The translations under genes were made by a program, and so were the position numbers. This document shows positions 1-5,631 of a stretch of DNA of 6,605 nucleotides, piece by piece. This DNA is from JAMLIN01 sp041676645 (GTDB lineage Bacteria; Pseudomonadota; Gammaproteobacteria; Burkholderiales; Burkholderiaceae_E): the NCBI GenBank assembly GCA_041676645.1, contig JBAYRO010000134.1, positions 1-6,605 on the forward strand. The letters run 5' to 3'. The first letter of the stretch is position 1, and each line of letters starts with the position of its first letter. A model generated the notes under the pieces. That model did no database searches. It was not told the origin of the DNA and saw only the letters and a list, made by a program, of their open reading frames with translations.

Positions 1-1164
1 ATCGGCATGGTGCCCACGCCGGTCGTCTACTACGCCACCTACGAGCTCGGCACCGGCTCGGGCGTGGCCGTGACCGGCAGCCACAATCCGCCCGATTACA
101 ACGGGCTGAAGATGATGGTCGCCGGCGACACCCTGTATGGCGACGCCATCCAGGCGCTCTACCAGGACATCATCGCCGACGACTTCGAGAGCCGCTTCGA
201 CGGTATCACGCCCGGCGCCACCCGCTCGACCGATCTCGGCGAGGCCTATCTCGGACGGATCACCGGCGATGTGAAGCTCGCCCGGCCGATGAAGATCGCG
301 GTCGACTGCGGCAACGGCGTGGCCGGGGCGCTGGCGCCCGAACTCTACCGGCGCATGGGCTGCGAGGTCATCGAGCTCTTCTGCGATGTCGACGGCAATT
401 TCCCCAACCACCATCCCGACCCGGCGCATCCCGAGAACCTGCAGGATCTCATCCGCTGCCTGCGCGAGACCGATGCCGAGATCGGCCTGGCCTTCGACGG
501 CGACGGCGATCGCCTTGGCGTCGTCACCAAGGACGGCCAGATCATCTATCCCGACCGCCAGCTGATGCTGTTCGCCGAGGATGTCCTGTCGCGCATCCCG
601 GGCGCCCAGGTCATCTACGACGTCAAGTGCAGTCGCAACGTCGCCAGTCATGTCCGCAAGCATGGCGGCGAGCCGCTGATGTGGCGAACCGGCCATTCGC
701 TGATCAAGGCCAAGCTGCGCGAGACCGGGGCGCCGCTGGCCGGCGAGATGAGCGGCCATGTCTTCTTCAAGGAGCGCTGGTACGGCTTCGACGACGGCCT
801 CTATGCCGGCGCCCGCCTGCTCGAGATCCTCGCTCGCGAGGCCGATCCGAGCCGGCTGCTCAATGCCTTGCCGAATTCGCCGACCACGCCCGAGTTGCAG
901 TTGAAGACGGCCGAGGGCGAGAACTTCAGCCTGGTCGAGCGCCTGCGCAAGGAAGCGAAGTTCGAGCGCGCCACCGAGGTGATCACCATCGACGGGGTGC
1001 GCGCCGAGTACCCGGACGGTTTCGGCCTGGCCCGGCCCTCGAACACCACCCCGGTGGTCGTGCTGCGCTTCGAGGCCGACGACGATGCCGCGCTTGCCCG
1101 TATCCAGGACGACTTCCGTCGCGCGATCCTCGCGGTCGCGCCCGATGCGAAGCTGCCGTTCTAG
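1..1164 (+). CDS. algC: Phosphomannomutase/phosphoglucomutase, AlgC type (5' end outside window)
   Basis: This enzyme interconverts hexose 6-phosphates and 1-phosphates (mannose, glucose) in the cytoplasm, feeding GDP-mannose, LPS core and exopolysaccharide synthesis. Frame 1 is open from base 1; 387 residues are visible and roughly the first 80 are missing compared with the approximately 460-residue family. Visible landmarks, numbered from base 1, are the phosphoserine loop TGSHNPPDYNG (active Ser at residue 27), the metal-binding DGDGDR (166-171), the sugar-recognition GEMSGH (248-253) and the phosphate-binding RPSNTTP (345-351). The stretch VDGNFPNHHPDP and the C-terminal LPF end also match the Pseudomonas AlgC pattern as I remember it. 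All catalytic motifs present are intact. It lies 54 bases upstream of waaC with no visible terminator between, so co-transcription with the LPS genes is plausible. ManB or a plain phosphoglucomutase name is the main alternative; the DNA cannot settle substrate preference. Confidence 0.96.
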   Translation: MGMVPTPVVYYATYELGTGSGVAVTGSHNPPDYNGLKMMVAGDTLYGDAIQALYQDIIADDFESRFDGITPGATRSTDLGEAYLGRITGDVKLARPMKIAVDCGNGVAGALAPELYRRMGCEVIELFCDVDGNFPNHHPDPAHPENLQDLIRCLRETDAEIGLAFDGDGDRLGVVTKDGQIIYPDRQLMLFAEDVLSRIPGAQVIYDVKCSRNVASHVRKHGGEPLMWRTGHSLIKAKLRETGAPLAGEMSGHVFFKERWYGFDDGLYAGARLLEILAREADPSRLLNALPNSPTTPELQLKTAEGENFSLVERLRKEAKFERATEVITIDGVRAEYPDGFGLARPSNTTPVVVLRFEADDDAALARIQDDFRRAILAVAPDAKLPF

Positions 1165-1207
1165 CCTGGCCAGGGTCGACGCGATCCGCCACGACCATCC
1201 CGTTGCC

Positions 1208-1213
1208 GGGGAG
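1208..1213 (+). promoter_or_regulatory. Ribosome binding site for waaC
   Basis: GGGGAG lies 5 bases before a TTG codon at 1219. It decides the start: translation from that TTG gives the canonical heptosyltransferase N-terminus MRIALIKTSSMGD, and no in-frame ATG upstream does. Confidence 0.7.
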
Positions 1214-1218
1214 CGTAC

Positions 1219-2274
1219 TTGCGCATCGCCCTGATCAAGACCAGCTCGATGGGCGACGTGATCCATGCGTTGCCGGTGGTCACCGACCTGCACGCGGCCC
1301 GGCCCGATGTCGTCATCGACTGGGTCGTGGAGGAATCCTTCGCGGACCTGCCCAGGCTGCATCCCGGGGTCGCCGACATCATTCCGGTGGCGATCCGGCG
1401 CTGGCGGCGCAACTGGTTCTCCGCTGCCAGCCGCGCCGAACGCCGCCAGGTCCGCGAGCGGCTGGCCGCCGCGCGCTACGACCTGGTGCTCGACCTGCAG
1501 GGCCTGGTGAAGAGCGCGCTGGTCGCCCGCTGGGCGCGGGGGCCGCGCGCCGGGTTCTCCTTTCGCTGCGCCCGCGAGCCGGTTGCGGCGCTCTTCTACC
1601 AGCATCGCTACGATGTCGACATGTCGCGCCATGCGATCGAGCGGCTGCGCGAGCTTGCCGGGGCGGCCGTGGGGACGCCTCATGACGCCCTGCCGGTGTT
1701 CGGGCTGCGAGCGCCCACGCCTGCCGCTACCGGCCTGGAGTCGCCCGCCGGCGGGCAGCCCTGCGCGGTGCTGCTCCACGCGACTTCCCGCGCCGAGAAG
1801 CAGTGGCCCGATGCGTCCTGGAACACGCTCATCGATCGGCTCGCCGATGCCGGACTGGTGTCGGTGCTGCCCTGGGGCAGCGAGGGGGAACGGGAGGCGG
1901 CGCAGCGGCTTGCCGCCGGCCACCCGCGGGCGATGGTGGCGCCGCGCATGTCGCTTGCCCAGTGCGCCGCCTTGCTTGCTTCGGCGCGCTGCGTGGTCGG
2001 GGTCGATACCGGCCTCACGCACCTGGCCTGCGCCCTGGATGTGCCGACGGTAGCGCTGTTCGCGGCCACGCCGGCCTGGCGTTTCGGCCCTTACTGGACC
2101 GAGAGGGCGGCCGGGCTCGGCGAGGACGGCCGCTGGCCCGAGCCCGATGCGGTAATGGCCGCGCTTGCCGGAGTCGGCGGATTCGACGAGGTTCGCGAGA
2201 GTGCCGGAGTCCGCGAGTCTGGCGGGGCTGGCGGGGCTGGCGGGCACGCCGGAGTCGACGGACCTGAACCGTGA
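1219..2274 (+). CDS. waaC: Lipopolysaccharide heptosyltransferase I (WaaC, GT9 family)
   Basis: WaaC adds the first L-glycero-D-manno-heptose to Kdo on lipid A at the inner face of the cytoplasmic membrane. The 351-residue product starts with MRIALIKTSSMGDVIHALP, whose Asp13 corresponds to the catalytic Asp of E. coli WaaC. It continues with DWVVEESF (34-41), IPVAIRRWRRNWF (55-67), LDLQGLVKSALV (91-102), the donor-site segment LLHATSRAEKQWP (185-197) including Lys194, and GVDTGLTHLACALD (261-274) of the C-terminal Rossmann domain. The start is TTG, supported by a GGGGAG site. E. coli WaaC is about 319 residues; the excess here is mainly a C-terminal Gly/Ala/Glu tail after about residue 318, built from short in-frame DNA repeats and with no recognisable domain. 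Its stop overlaps the waaA start by 4 bases, indicating translational coupling. The function call is firm; the tail is probably unstructured. Confidence 0.95.
   Translation: MRIALIKTSSMGDVIHALPVVTDLHAARPDVVIDWVVEESFADLPRLHPGVADIIPVAIRRWRRNWFSAASRAERRQVRERLAAARYDLVLDLQGLVKSALVARWARGPRAGFSFRCAREPVAALFYQHRYDVDMSRHAIERLRELAGAAVGTPHDALPVFGLRAPTPAATGLESPAGGQPCAVLLHATSRAEKQWPDASWNTLIDRLADAGLVSVLPWGSEGEREAAQRLAAGHPRAMVAPRMSLAQCAALLASARCVVGVDTGLTHLACALDVPTVALFAATPAWRFGPYWTERAAGLGEDGRWPEPDAVMAALAGVGGFDEVRESAGVRESGGAGGAGGHAGVDGPEP
2167..2256 (+). repeat. Short in-frame repeats coding the WaaC tail
   Basis: CTGGCGGGG occurs as a 9-bp tandem (2219-2227, 2228-2236, and 8 of 9 bases at 2237-2244). GCCGGAGTC occurs three times (2167-2175, 2203-2211, 2248-2256), always in the same reading frame (Ala-Gly-Val). 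Units are multiples of three, so copy-number change would lengthen or shorten the tail without a frameshift. Confidence 0.7.
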
Positions 2275-3659
2275 CGAAGGTCGTGGAGACTACCGGCCAG
2301 CGCTTCGCGCGCGGCCTCTACAGCCTGGGCTGGTATGCCGGTGCGCCGCTGGCCGCCGGCTACCTGCTGTGGCGCAGCCTGCGCCAGCCGGCCTACCGGC
2401 GGGGCTGGGCCAATCGCTTCGGCCTTGCCTGGCCCGCTGCCCGCCCCGGTTCCGGCCCCCGGATCTGGATCCCTGCGGTGTCGGTGGGCGAGACGATGGC
2501 GGCCCGGCCCCTGGTCGAGGGACTGCTCGCGGCCAGCCCGGGGCTGCGGGTGTTGCTCACGCACATGACGCCGACCGGCATCGAGACCGGCGAGCGCCTG
2601 TTCGGCGATCGCGTCGAGCGCTGCCTGCTTCCCTACGACATGCCCCATGCGGTGGCGGGCTTCCTGCGCCACTACGATCCGGTGGCAGGTGTGCTGATGG
2701 AAACCGAACTCTGGCCCAATCTGGTGGCGGCGGCCGATGCCCGCGGCATGCCGCTCGCGCTGGTCAATGCCCGCCTGTCGCCGCGTTCGCTCGCCAAGGC
2801 CCGGCGCATCCTGTCGCTGGTCGAGCCGGCGCTCGCGCGCCTCGATCCGGTGATCGCCCAGACCGAGGGTGATGCCGCGCGCCTGGCCGAACTGGGTTGC
2901 ACCGCGAGCATCGCCGGCAACCTGAAGTTCGATGTCCATCCCGATCCGGCCCTGGTCGAGCGGGGCCGTGGCTGGCGCCCGCCCGATGCGCGTCCGGTCG
3001 TGCTCGCGGCCAGTACCCGCGACGGCGAGGAGGCCCTGCTGCTCGATGCCTGGCCGCGGACCGACGCACTGCTGTCGATCGTGCCGCGCCATCCGCAGCG
3101 CTTCGAGGAAGTCGCCAGGCTGATGGAGCGGCGCTTCGGCCCGGCGTTCGCGCGGCGCTCGGCGGGGGAGGGGGCGGATGCGGGCCGGGGTGCCGATCCG
3201 GACAGGGGTGGCGACACGGGAGCTGCCGCGAACTTGGGTACAGGCATGGGCGCAGTGATGGCGGGCCGCTCGGCGGCGGCGCTACTTGGCGATTCGATGG
3301 GCGAGATGCCCGCCTACTATGCGATGGCCGATGTCGCCATCCTCGGCGGCAGTCTCGAGCCCTTCGGCGGCCAGAACCTGATCGAGGCCTGCGCGCTCGG
3401 CGTACCGGTGGTGATGGGCCCGCATACCTTCAACTTCGCGCAGGCCGCCGAGCAGGCGATCGAGGCGGGGGCCGCCTTGCGGGTGGCCGATCCCGCCGAA
3501 GCGGTGCGCGTTGCGCTCGAGATCGCCGGCGATGCCAGCAGGCGCCAGCACATGAGCGAGCAGGCGCTGGCCTTTGCCGGCGCTCATCGGGGTGCGAGCG
3601 AGCGGATCCTGGCGCGACTGTTGCCGTTGCTGGGCGCGGTACGACTGCAGGACGGGTAG
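2271..3659 (+). CDS. waaA: 3-deoxy-D-manno-octulosonic acid (Kdo) transferase WaaA
   Basis: WaaA transfers Kdo from CMP-Kdo to lipid IVA on the cytoplasmic face of the inner membrane. The GTG start at 2271 overlaps the waaC stop (GTGA). The 462-residue product begins with a hydrophobic anchor-like segment (about 16-35, LYSLGWYAGAPLAAGYLLW) followed by YRRGWANRFG. It then shows AVSVGET (69-75, containing the family's catalytic Glu), THMTPTG (97-103), VLMETELWPN (141-150), NARLS, GNLKFD (216-221), VPRHPQRF, GDSMGEM (340-346), GGQNLIEACALGVPVVMGPHTFNFA (366-390, two segments of the CMP-Kdo pocket). It is longer than the approximately 425-residue E. coli protein because of a low-complexity stretch at about 298-335. 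Two positions are unusual: Pro for His before AVSVGE, and Arg for His in the motif usually read as ASTHxGEE. Mono- versus bifunctional activity cannot be read from sequence. Identity is secure. Confidence 0.95.
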   Translation: MTKVVETTGQRFARGLYSLGWYAGAPLAAGYLLWRSLRQPAYRRGWANRFGLAWPAARPGSGPRIWIPAVSVGETMAARPLVEGLLAASPGLRVLLTHMTPTGIETGERLFGDRVERCLLPYDMPHAVAGFLRHYDPVAGVLMETELWPNLVAAADARGMPLALVNARLSPRSLAKARRILSLVEPALARLDPVIAQTEGDAARLAELGCTASIAGNLKFDVHPDPALVERGRGWRPPDARPVVLAASTRDGEEALLLDAWPRTDALLSIVPRHPQRFEEVARLMERRFGPAFARRSAGEGADAGRGADPDRGGDTGAAANLGTGMGAVMAGRSAAALLGDSMGEMPAYYAMADVAILGGSLEPFGGQNLIEACALGVPVVMGPHTFNFAQAAEQAIEAGAALRVADPAEAVRVALEIAGDASRRQHMSEQALAFAGAHRGASERILARLLPLLGAVRLQDG

Positions 3660-3744
3660 GCTGGGGCACCTGGTCACTTGCGGCCCGGGCGGGTCAGACT
3701 TGTGGCGAAATGACCCGGAGAAGTCGACGGGCGATAATTGGACA
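3660..3744. other. Intergenic region between waaA and the accessory module
   Basis: These 85 bases separate the LPS operon from the lower-GC island. They carry no open frame of their own. They hold GGTCA half-sites at 3672 and 3692 (20 bp apart, each followed closely by CTTG) and TGACC at 3711, plus the candidate promoter. No stem followed by a T run is visible, so there is no clear terminator for waaA. Confidence 0.6.
3690..3717. promoter_or_regulatory. Candidate operator: 7-bp inverted repeat upstream of the Xre/ImmA gene
   Basis: CGGGTCA (3690-3696) and TGACCCG (3711-3717) are perfect inverted repeats with a 14-base spacer, half-site centres 21 bp apart (about two helical turns). The right arm covers the proposed -35 box. 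This geometry suits a dimeric HTH repressor, and the downstream gene encodes an Xre-type HTH, so autoregulation is a reasonable inference. A weak RNA hairpin is the alternative. Confidence 0.45.
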
Positions 3745-3745
3745 A
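3710..3745 (+). promoter_or_regulatory. Candidate sigma-70 promoter giving a leaderless transcript
   Basis: A -10 box GATAAT (3733-3738, 5 of 6 matches to TATAAT) lies 17 bases after ATGACC (3710-3715, 4 of 6 matches to TTGACA). A start point 6-7 bases after the -10 falls at about 3745, which is the A of the ATG. No Shine-Dalgarno lies at normal distance, consistent with a leaderless mRNA. The prediction is by eye only. Confidence 0.45.
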
Positions 3746-4893
3746 TGGAACGGATAGATTCGCTCAATCCTGCACGCCTCGAGTGGTGCTGTCGGGATAG
3801 TGGTGTCTCGCCTGAGGAGTTGGCCGAGGCGACCGACATTGCTCCGAAAACGATGGAACGTGCCTTGGCCGGTGAAGCGGCATTCACGTTCAATCAGCTC
3901 TCACGGATCGCCACGTTTTTTGGGCGCGGCGTGCTCTTTTTCATGGAGCCGGGGTCGGTCGATCCCGAGAAGGTCTATACCCCACAGTTCCGAACCTTGG
4001 CAAACCAGAAGCCAGAGCTCTCGCACAAGGTCAAGTTACTCATCGAACGGGCGGAAGGCCAGCGGGAAGCGTATTTGTCGATGCGCCAGGAGCTCGATGA
4101 TCCTCACCCCGCGTTTGCTCCGCCGAAAGTTCCGGCGAACGATATTGGCAGCGCGGCGGCGATTGTGCGCGATTGGCTCGGACTGGACGGTCAGCGGACC
4201 TTTTCAGAGTATCGGGCAGCGGTCGAAAGCAAGGGCGTACTGGTCTTCAGGACGAACGGCTACAACGGCAAGTGGCAGATTGCGAAGCAGACACCCATCC
4301 TGGGCTTCAGCCTCTACGATCCAGTCTGCCCGCTGATCGTTGTCAAGAAGCAGTCGGTCGATGCGCGTCAGACGTTCACGCTGATGCACGAACTCGGGCA
4401 TGTGATCCTTCACAAGACCAGCTGGATCGACGAAGAGTCGGACCTGTATTCCGACGAGACTCCCGAGCAGCACGCCAATGCCTTTGCCGGGCTTGTGCTC
4501 GTGCCCGATATAGCGCTATCGGCGATCAAGGATGCCGACCGACCAGGGGAGGTCGGCGATTTCGATGCATGGGTCAGGCCAATGACCTCGGCGCTGGGGG
4601 TGAGTACGGAAGTCGCTCTGCGTCGGCTGCTCGATATCGGCCGACTGGAGGCGACGCACTATGTCGCATACCGGAAGTACATCGCGGGTTTCGCGCATCT
4701 TGGCGGTGAGCCCGCGGGGTCGCGGGCATACAGGTATCGCGAGCCCACTCATCTGTTCGGTGACCGGTTTGTCAGAACCGTTCTCGATGCGCTCAGTGCG
4801 CGGCGAATCACCATTCCGAAGGCCAGCGGCTACCTCGACGGACTGAAGCTGAAAGACATCCGTCGACTGGATCAGCACAGTGCGGGTCTTTGA
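3745..4893 (+). CDS. Xre-HTH / ImmA-IrrE family zinc metallo-endopeptidase (COG2856 type)
   Basis: The predicted 382-residue cytoplasmic protein combines a DNA-binding domain with a gluzincin-like protease. Residues about 9-68 form an Xre-type helix-turn-helix (VSPEELAEATDIAPKTMERAL, then FTFNQLSRIATFFG). A linker follows, then the peptidase with HELGH at 215-219 and the probable third zinc ligand Glu241 in EQHANAFAGLVLVP. Residues 284-300 (GVSTEVALRRLLDIGR) are the helical segment usual after the active site, and the C-terminus (about 333-375) resembles the YLD-containing tail of family members paired with DUF4411. The active site looks intact. Known relatives (ImmA, IrrE) cleave cognate repressors. 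The ATG at 3745 is preferred because the HTH begins just after it; the open frame extends upstream into waaA but reads non-homologous sequence. Base composition is lower in GC than the LPS genes. Its 3' end overlaps the next gene by 14 bases. Substrate unknown. Confidence 0.9.
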   Translation: MERIDSLNPARLEWCCRDSGVSPEELAEATDIAPKTMERALAGEAAFTFNQLSRIATFFGRGVLFFMEPGSVDPEKVYTPQFRTLANQKPELSHKVKLLIERAEGQREAYLSMRQELDDPHPAFAPPKVPANDIGSAAAIVRDWLGLDGQRTFSEYRAAVESKGVLVFRTNGYNGKWQIAKQTPILGFSLYDPVCPLIVVKKQSVDARQTFTLMHELGHVILHKTSWIDEESDLYSDETPEQHANAFAGLVLVPDIALSAIKDADRPGEVGDFDAWVRPMTSALGVSTEVALRRLLDIGRLEATHYVAYRKYIAGFAHLGGEPAGSRAYRYREPTHLFGDRFVRTVLDALSARRITIPKASGYLDGLKLKDIRRLDQHSAGL

Positions 4894-5362
4894 CGCCTCG
4901 TCGATTGTCTGGGCCTGGGATCAGTACCCGGAATCGCTATTCCCGCCACTCTGGAAGCTGATGGAAGTCGAGATTCGGGCTGGCGAGATCGTGATCCCAG
5001 AGGTGGCCATGAGGGAGATCGGTCATGTATCGCCAGACTGCCAGGACTGGTTGACGATTGCGGGCCTGAAGCCGGCTCCGATAACAAATGAGGCGCTGTC
5101 GGCCGCACGGAAGATCAAGGCTCAACTGGGCATCGTCGACGACAATTACCATTCCGACGGCGTCGATGAAAACGACATCCTTGTCATTGCGGTTGCCAGG
5201 ACGCTCGCGGCGGAACTGGTTTCCGAGGAGGCGGTACAGCGTTCGCTGCCGCTCAACAAGGCGAAGTACAGGATTCCAGCAACTTGCCGTCTTCCGTCGG
5301 CAGGGGTGAAATGCATCAGGTTCGTCGATTACCTGAGATCATTCGGAAGGCCGATCCAGTAG
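4880..5362 (+). CDS. DUF4411 family protein, PIN-like nuclease (predicted toxin)
   Basis: The 160-residue predicted cytoplasmic protein starts at GTG 4880, inside the end of the metallopeptidase gene (14-base overlap), with only a weak upstream GGA. This start gives the characteristic N-terminus RVFDASSIVWAW. It shows the DUF4411 pattern: acidic strand end VFDASS (Asp5), FPPLWKLMEVEIRAGEIVIP (21-40), EVAMREI with Glu41/Glu46, the acidic GVDENDILVIAVA (94-106; Asp96 and Asp99 stand where PIN domains keep their metal-binding Asp), LVSEE, and the C-terminal KYRIPATC...GVKCIRFVDYLR block. PIN-fold proteins are Mg-dependent RNases, often toxins of VapBC systems; DUF4411 is placed in the PIN-like group and commonly sits beside a COG2856 metallopeptidase. 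Nuclease activity and toxicity here are inferred. No truncation is seen. The overlap points to coupled translation with the upstream gene. Confidence 0.87.
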   Translation: MRVFDASSIVWAWDQYPESLFPPLWKLMEVEIRAGEIVIPEVAMREIGHVSPDCQDWLTIAGLKPAPITNEALSAARKIKAQLGIVDDNYHSDGVDENDILVIAVARTLAAELVSEEAVQRSLPLNKAKYRIPATCRLPSAGVKCIRFVDYLRSFGRPIQ

Positions 5363-5369
5363 GTGCAAG

Positions 5370-5383
5370 GCGGTCGCGACCGC
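5370..5383. promoter_or_regulatory. Perfect 14-bp palindrome before the RelB-like gene, candidate operator
   Basis: GCGGTCGCGACCGC reads identically on both strands and ends 3 bases before the AAGGAG ribosome binding site. RHH antitoxins of the RelB/DinJ type bind palindromes upstream of their own genes, so an autoregulatory operator is likely. As RNA it could fold into a 5-bp stem with a CGCG loop beside the ribosome binding site. Confidence 0.5.
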
Positions 5384-5386
5384 AAC

Positions 5387-5392
5387 AAGGAG
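5387..5392 (+). promoter_or_regulatory. Strong ribosome binding site for the RelB-like antitoxin
   Basis: AAGGAG lies 5 bases before the ATG at 5398. It fixes that start over an upstream in-frame candidate at 5284 inside the DUF4411 gene. It is the only strong Shine-Dalgarno in the module, consistent with antitoxin made in excess. Confidence 0.8.
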
Positions 5393-5397
5393 TACCC

Positions 5398-5631
5398 ATG
5401 CTTACCGCCGATGTTCGTGCTCGTGTCGAGCCGGAGCTCAAGCGCGAGGCCGCGGCAGTGCTGAAAGCTGCCGGCCTGGATGTGAGCACCGCTATCCGCC
5501 TGTTTCTGCGAAGCGTTGTCGAGAAGGGCGGTCTGCCCATGGACTTGTCTCGACCCAACGCTGTGACCTTGGCTGCCATCAAGGCAGCCAAGGAAGGCAA
5601 GGTCAGCGACGTCGACCTCGGCGATCTGTGA
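5398..5631 (+). CDS. RelB/DinJ family antitoxin (ribbon-helix-helix), no adjacent RelE/YafQ toxin
   Basis: The 77-residue product has the RelB/DinJ layout. A short strand ADVRARVEPELKREA (4-18) forms the RHH beta ribbon. Helices follow in AVLKAAGLDVSTAIRLFLRSVV (20-41), with the typical GLDVSTAIRLFL motif, then GGLPMDLSRPNAVTLAAI (44-61), matching the 'PNA.T' linker of this family. The C-terminal toxin-binding part is short, ending at VDLGDL. Such proteins dimerise, bind operator DNA and neutralise a RelE/YafQ-type mRNA interferase. Here the next gene is tolC on the opposite strand, 20 bases on, so no such toxin follows. It is 35 bases after the DUF4411 stop and probably in the same transcript. 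It may serve as antitoxin for the PIN-like protein (RHH antitoxins do pair with PIN toxins), or be the remnant of a lost toxin pair. Family assignment is firm, partner is not. Confidence 0.88.
   Translation: MLTADVRARVEPELKREAAAVLKAAGLDVSTAIRLFLRSVVEKGGLPMDLSRPNAVTLAAIKAAKEGKVSDVDLGDL
5567..5593 (+). repeat. 11-bp perfect inverted repeat inside the RelB-like gene
   Basis: CCTTGGCTGCC (5567-5577) and GGCAGCCAAGG (5583-5593) flank a 5-base loop ATCAA. It would make a stable RNA hairpin near the 3' end of the gene. No T run follows, so it is not a canonical intrinsic terminator; it also codes for the TLAAIKAAK helix. Confidence 0.55.

Noticed and set aside
1165..1174. CCTGGCCAGG palindrome right after the algC stop as a terminator or operator
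   Set aside because: Only 10 bp with no loop and no T run; such palindromes are expected by chance at this GC.
2091..3092. Long minus-strand open frame opposite waaC and waaA
   Set aside because: Antisense frames stay open by chance in GC-rich DNA; the translation is Arg/Gly/Gln/His-rich with no family motif, while the + strand encodes clear WaaC and WaaA.
3574..3744. Upstream extension of the metallopeptidase gene to an ATG inside waaA
   Set aside because: The added 57 residues overlap waaA and read as Cys/Arg/Gly-rich sequence with no HTH homology; the Xre domain begins just after the ATG at 3745.
4510..4557. ATAGCGCTAT palindrome and GCCGACC/GGTCGGC inverted repeat as internal operators
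   Set aside because: Both lie inside coding sequence for the conserved peptidase domain, with no promoter-like elements or neighbouring start codon.
5284..5397. N-terminal extension of the RelB-like protein to an ATG at 5284
   Set aside because: It overlaps the DUF4411 C-terminus, adds 38 unrelated residues and lacks a ribosome binding site, whereas AAGGAG fits the ATG at 5398.
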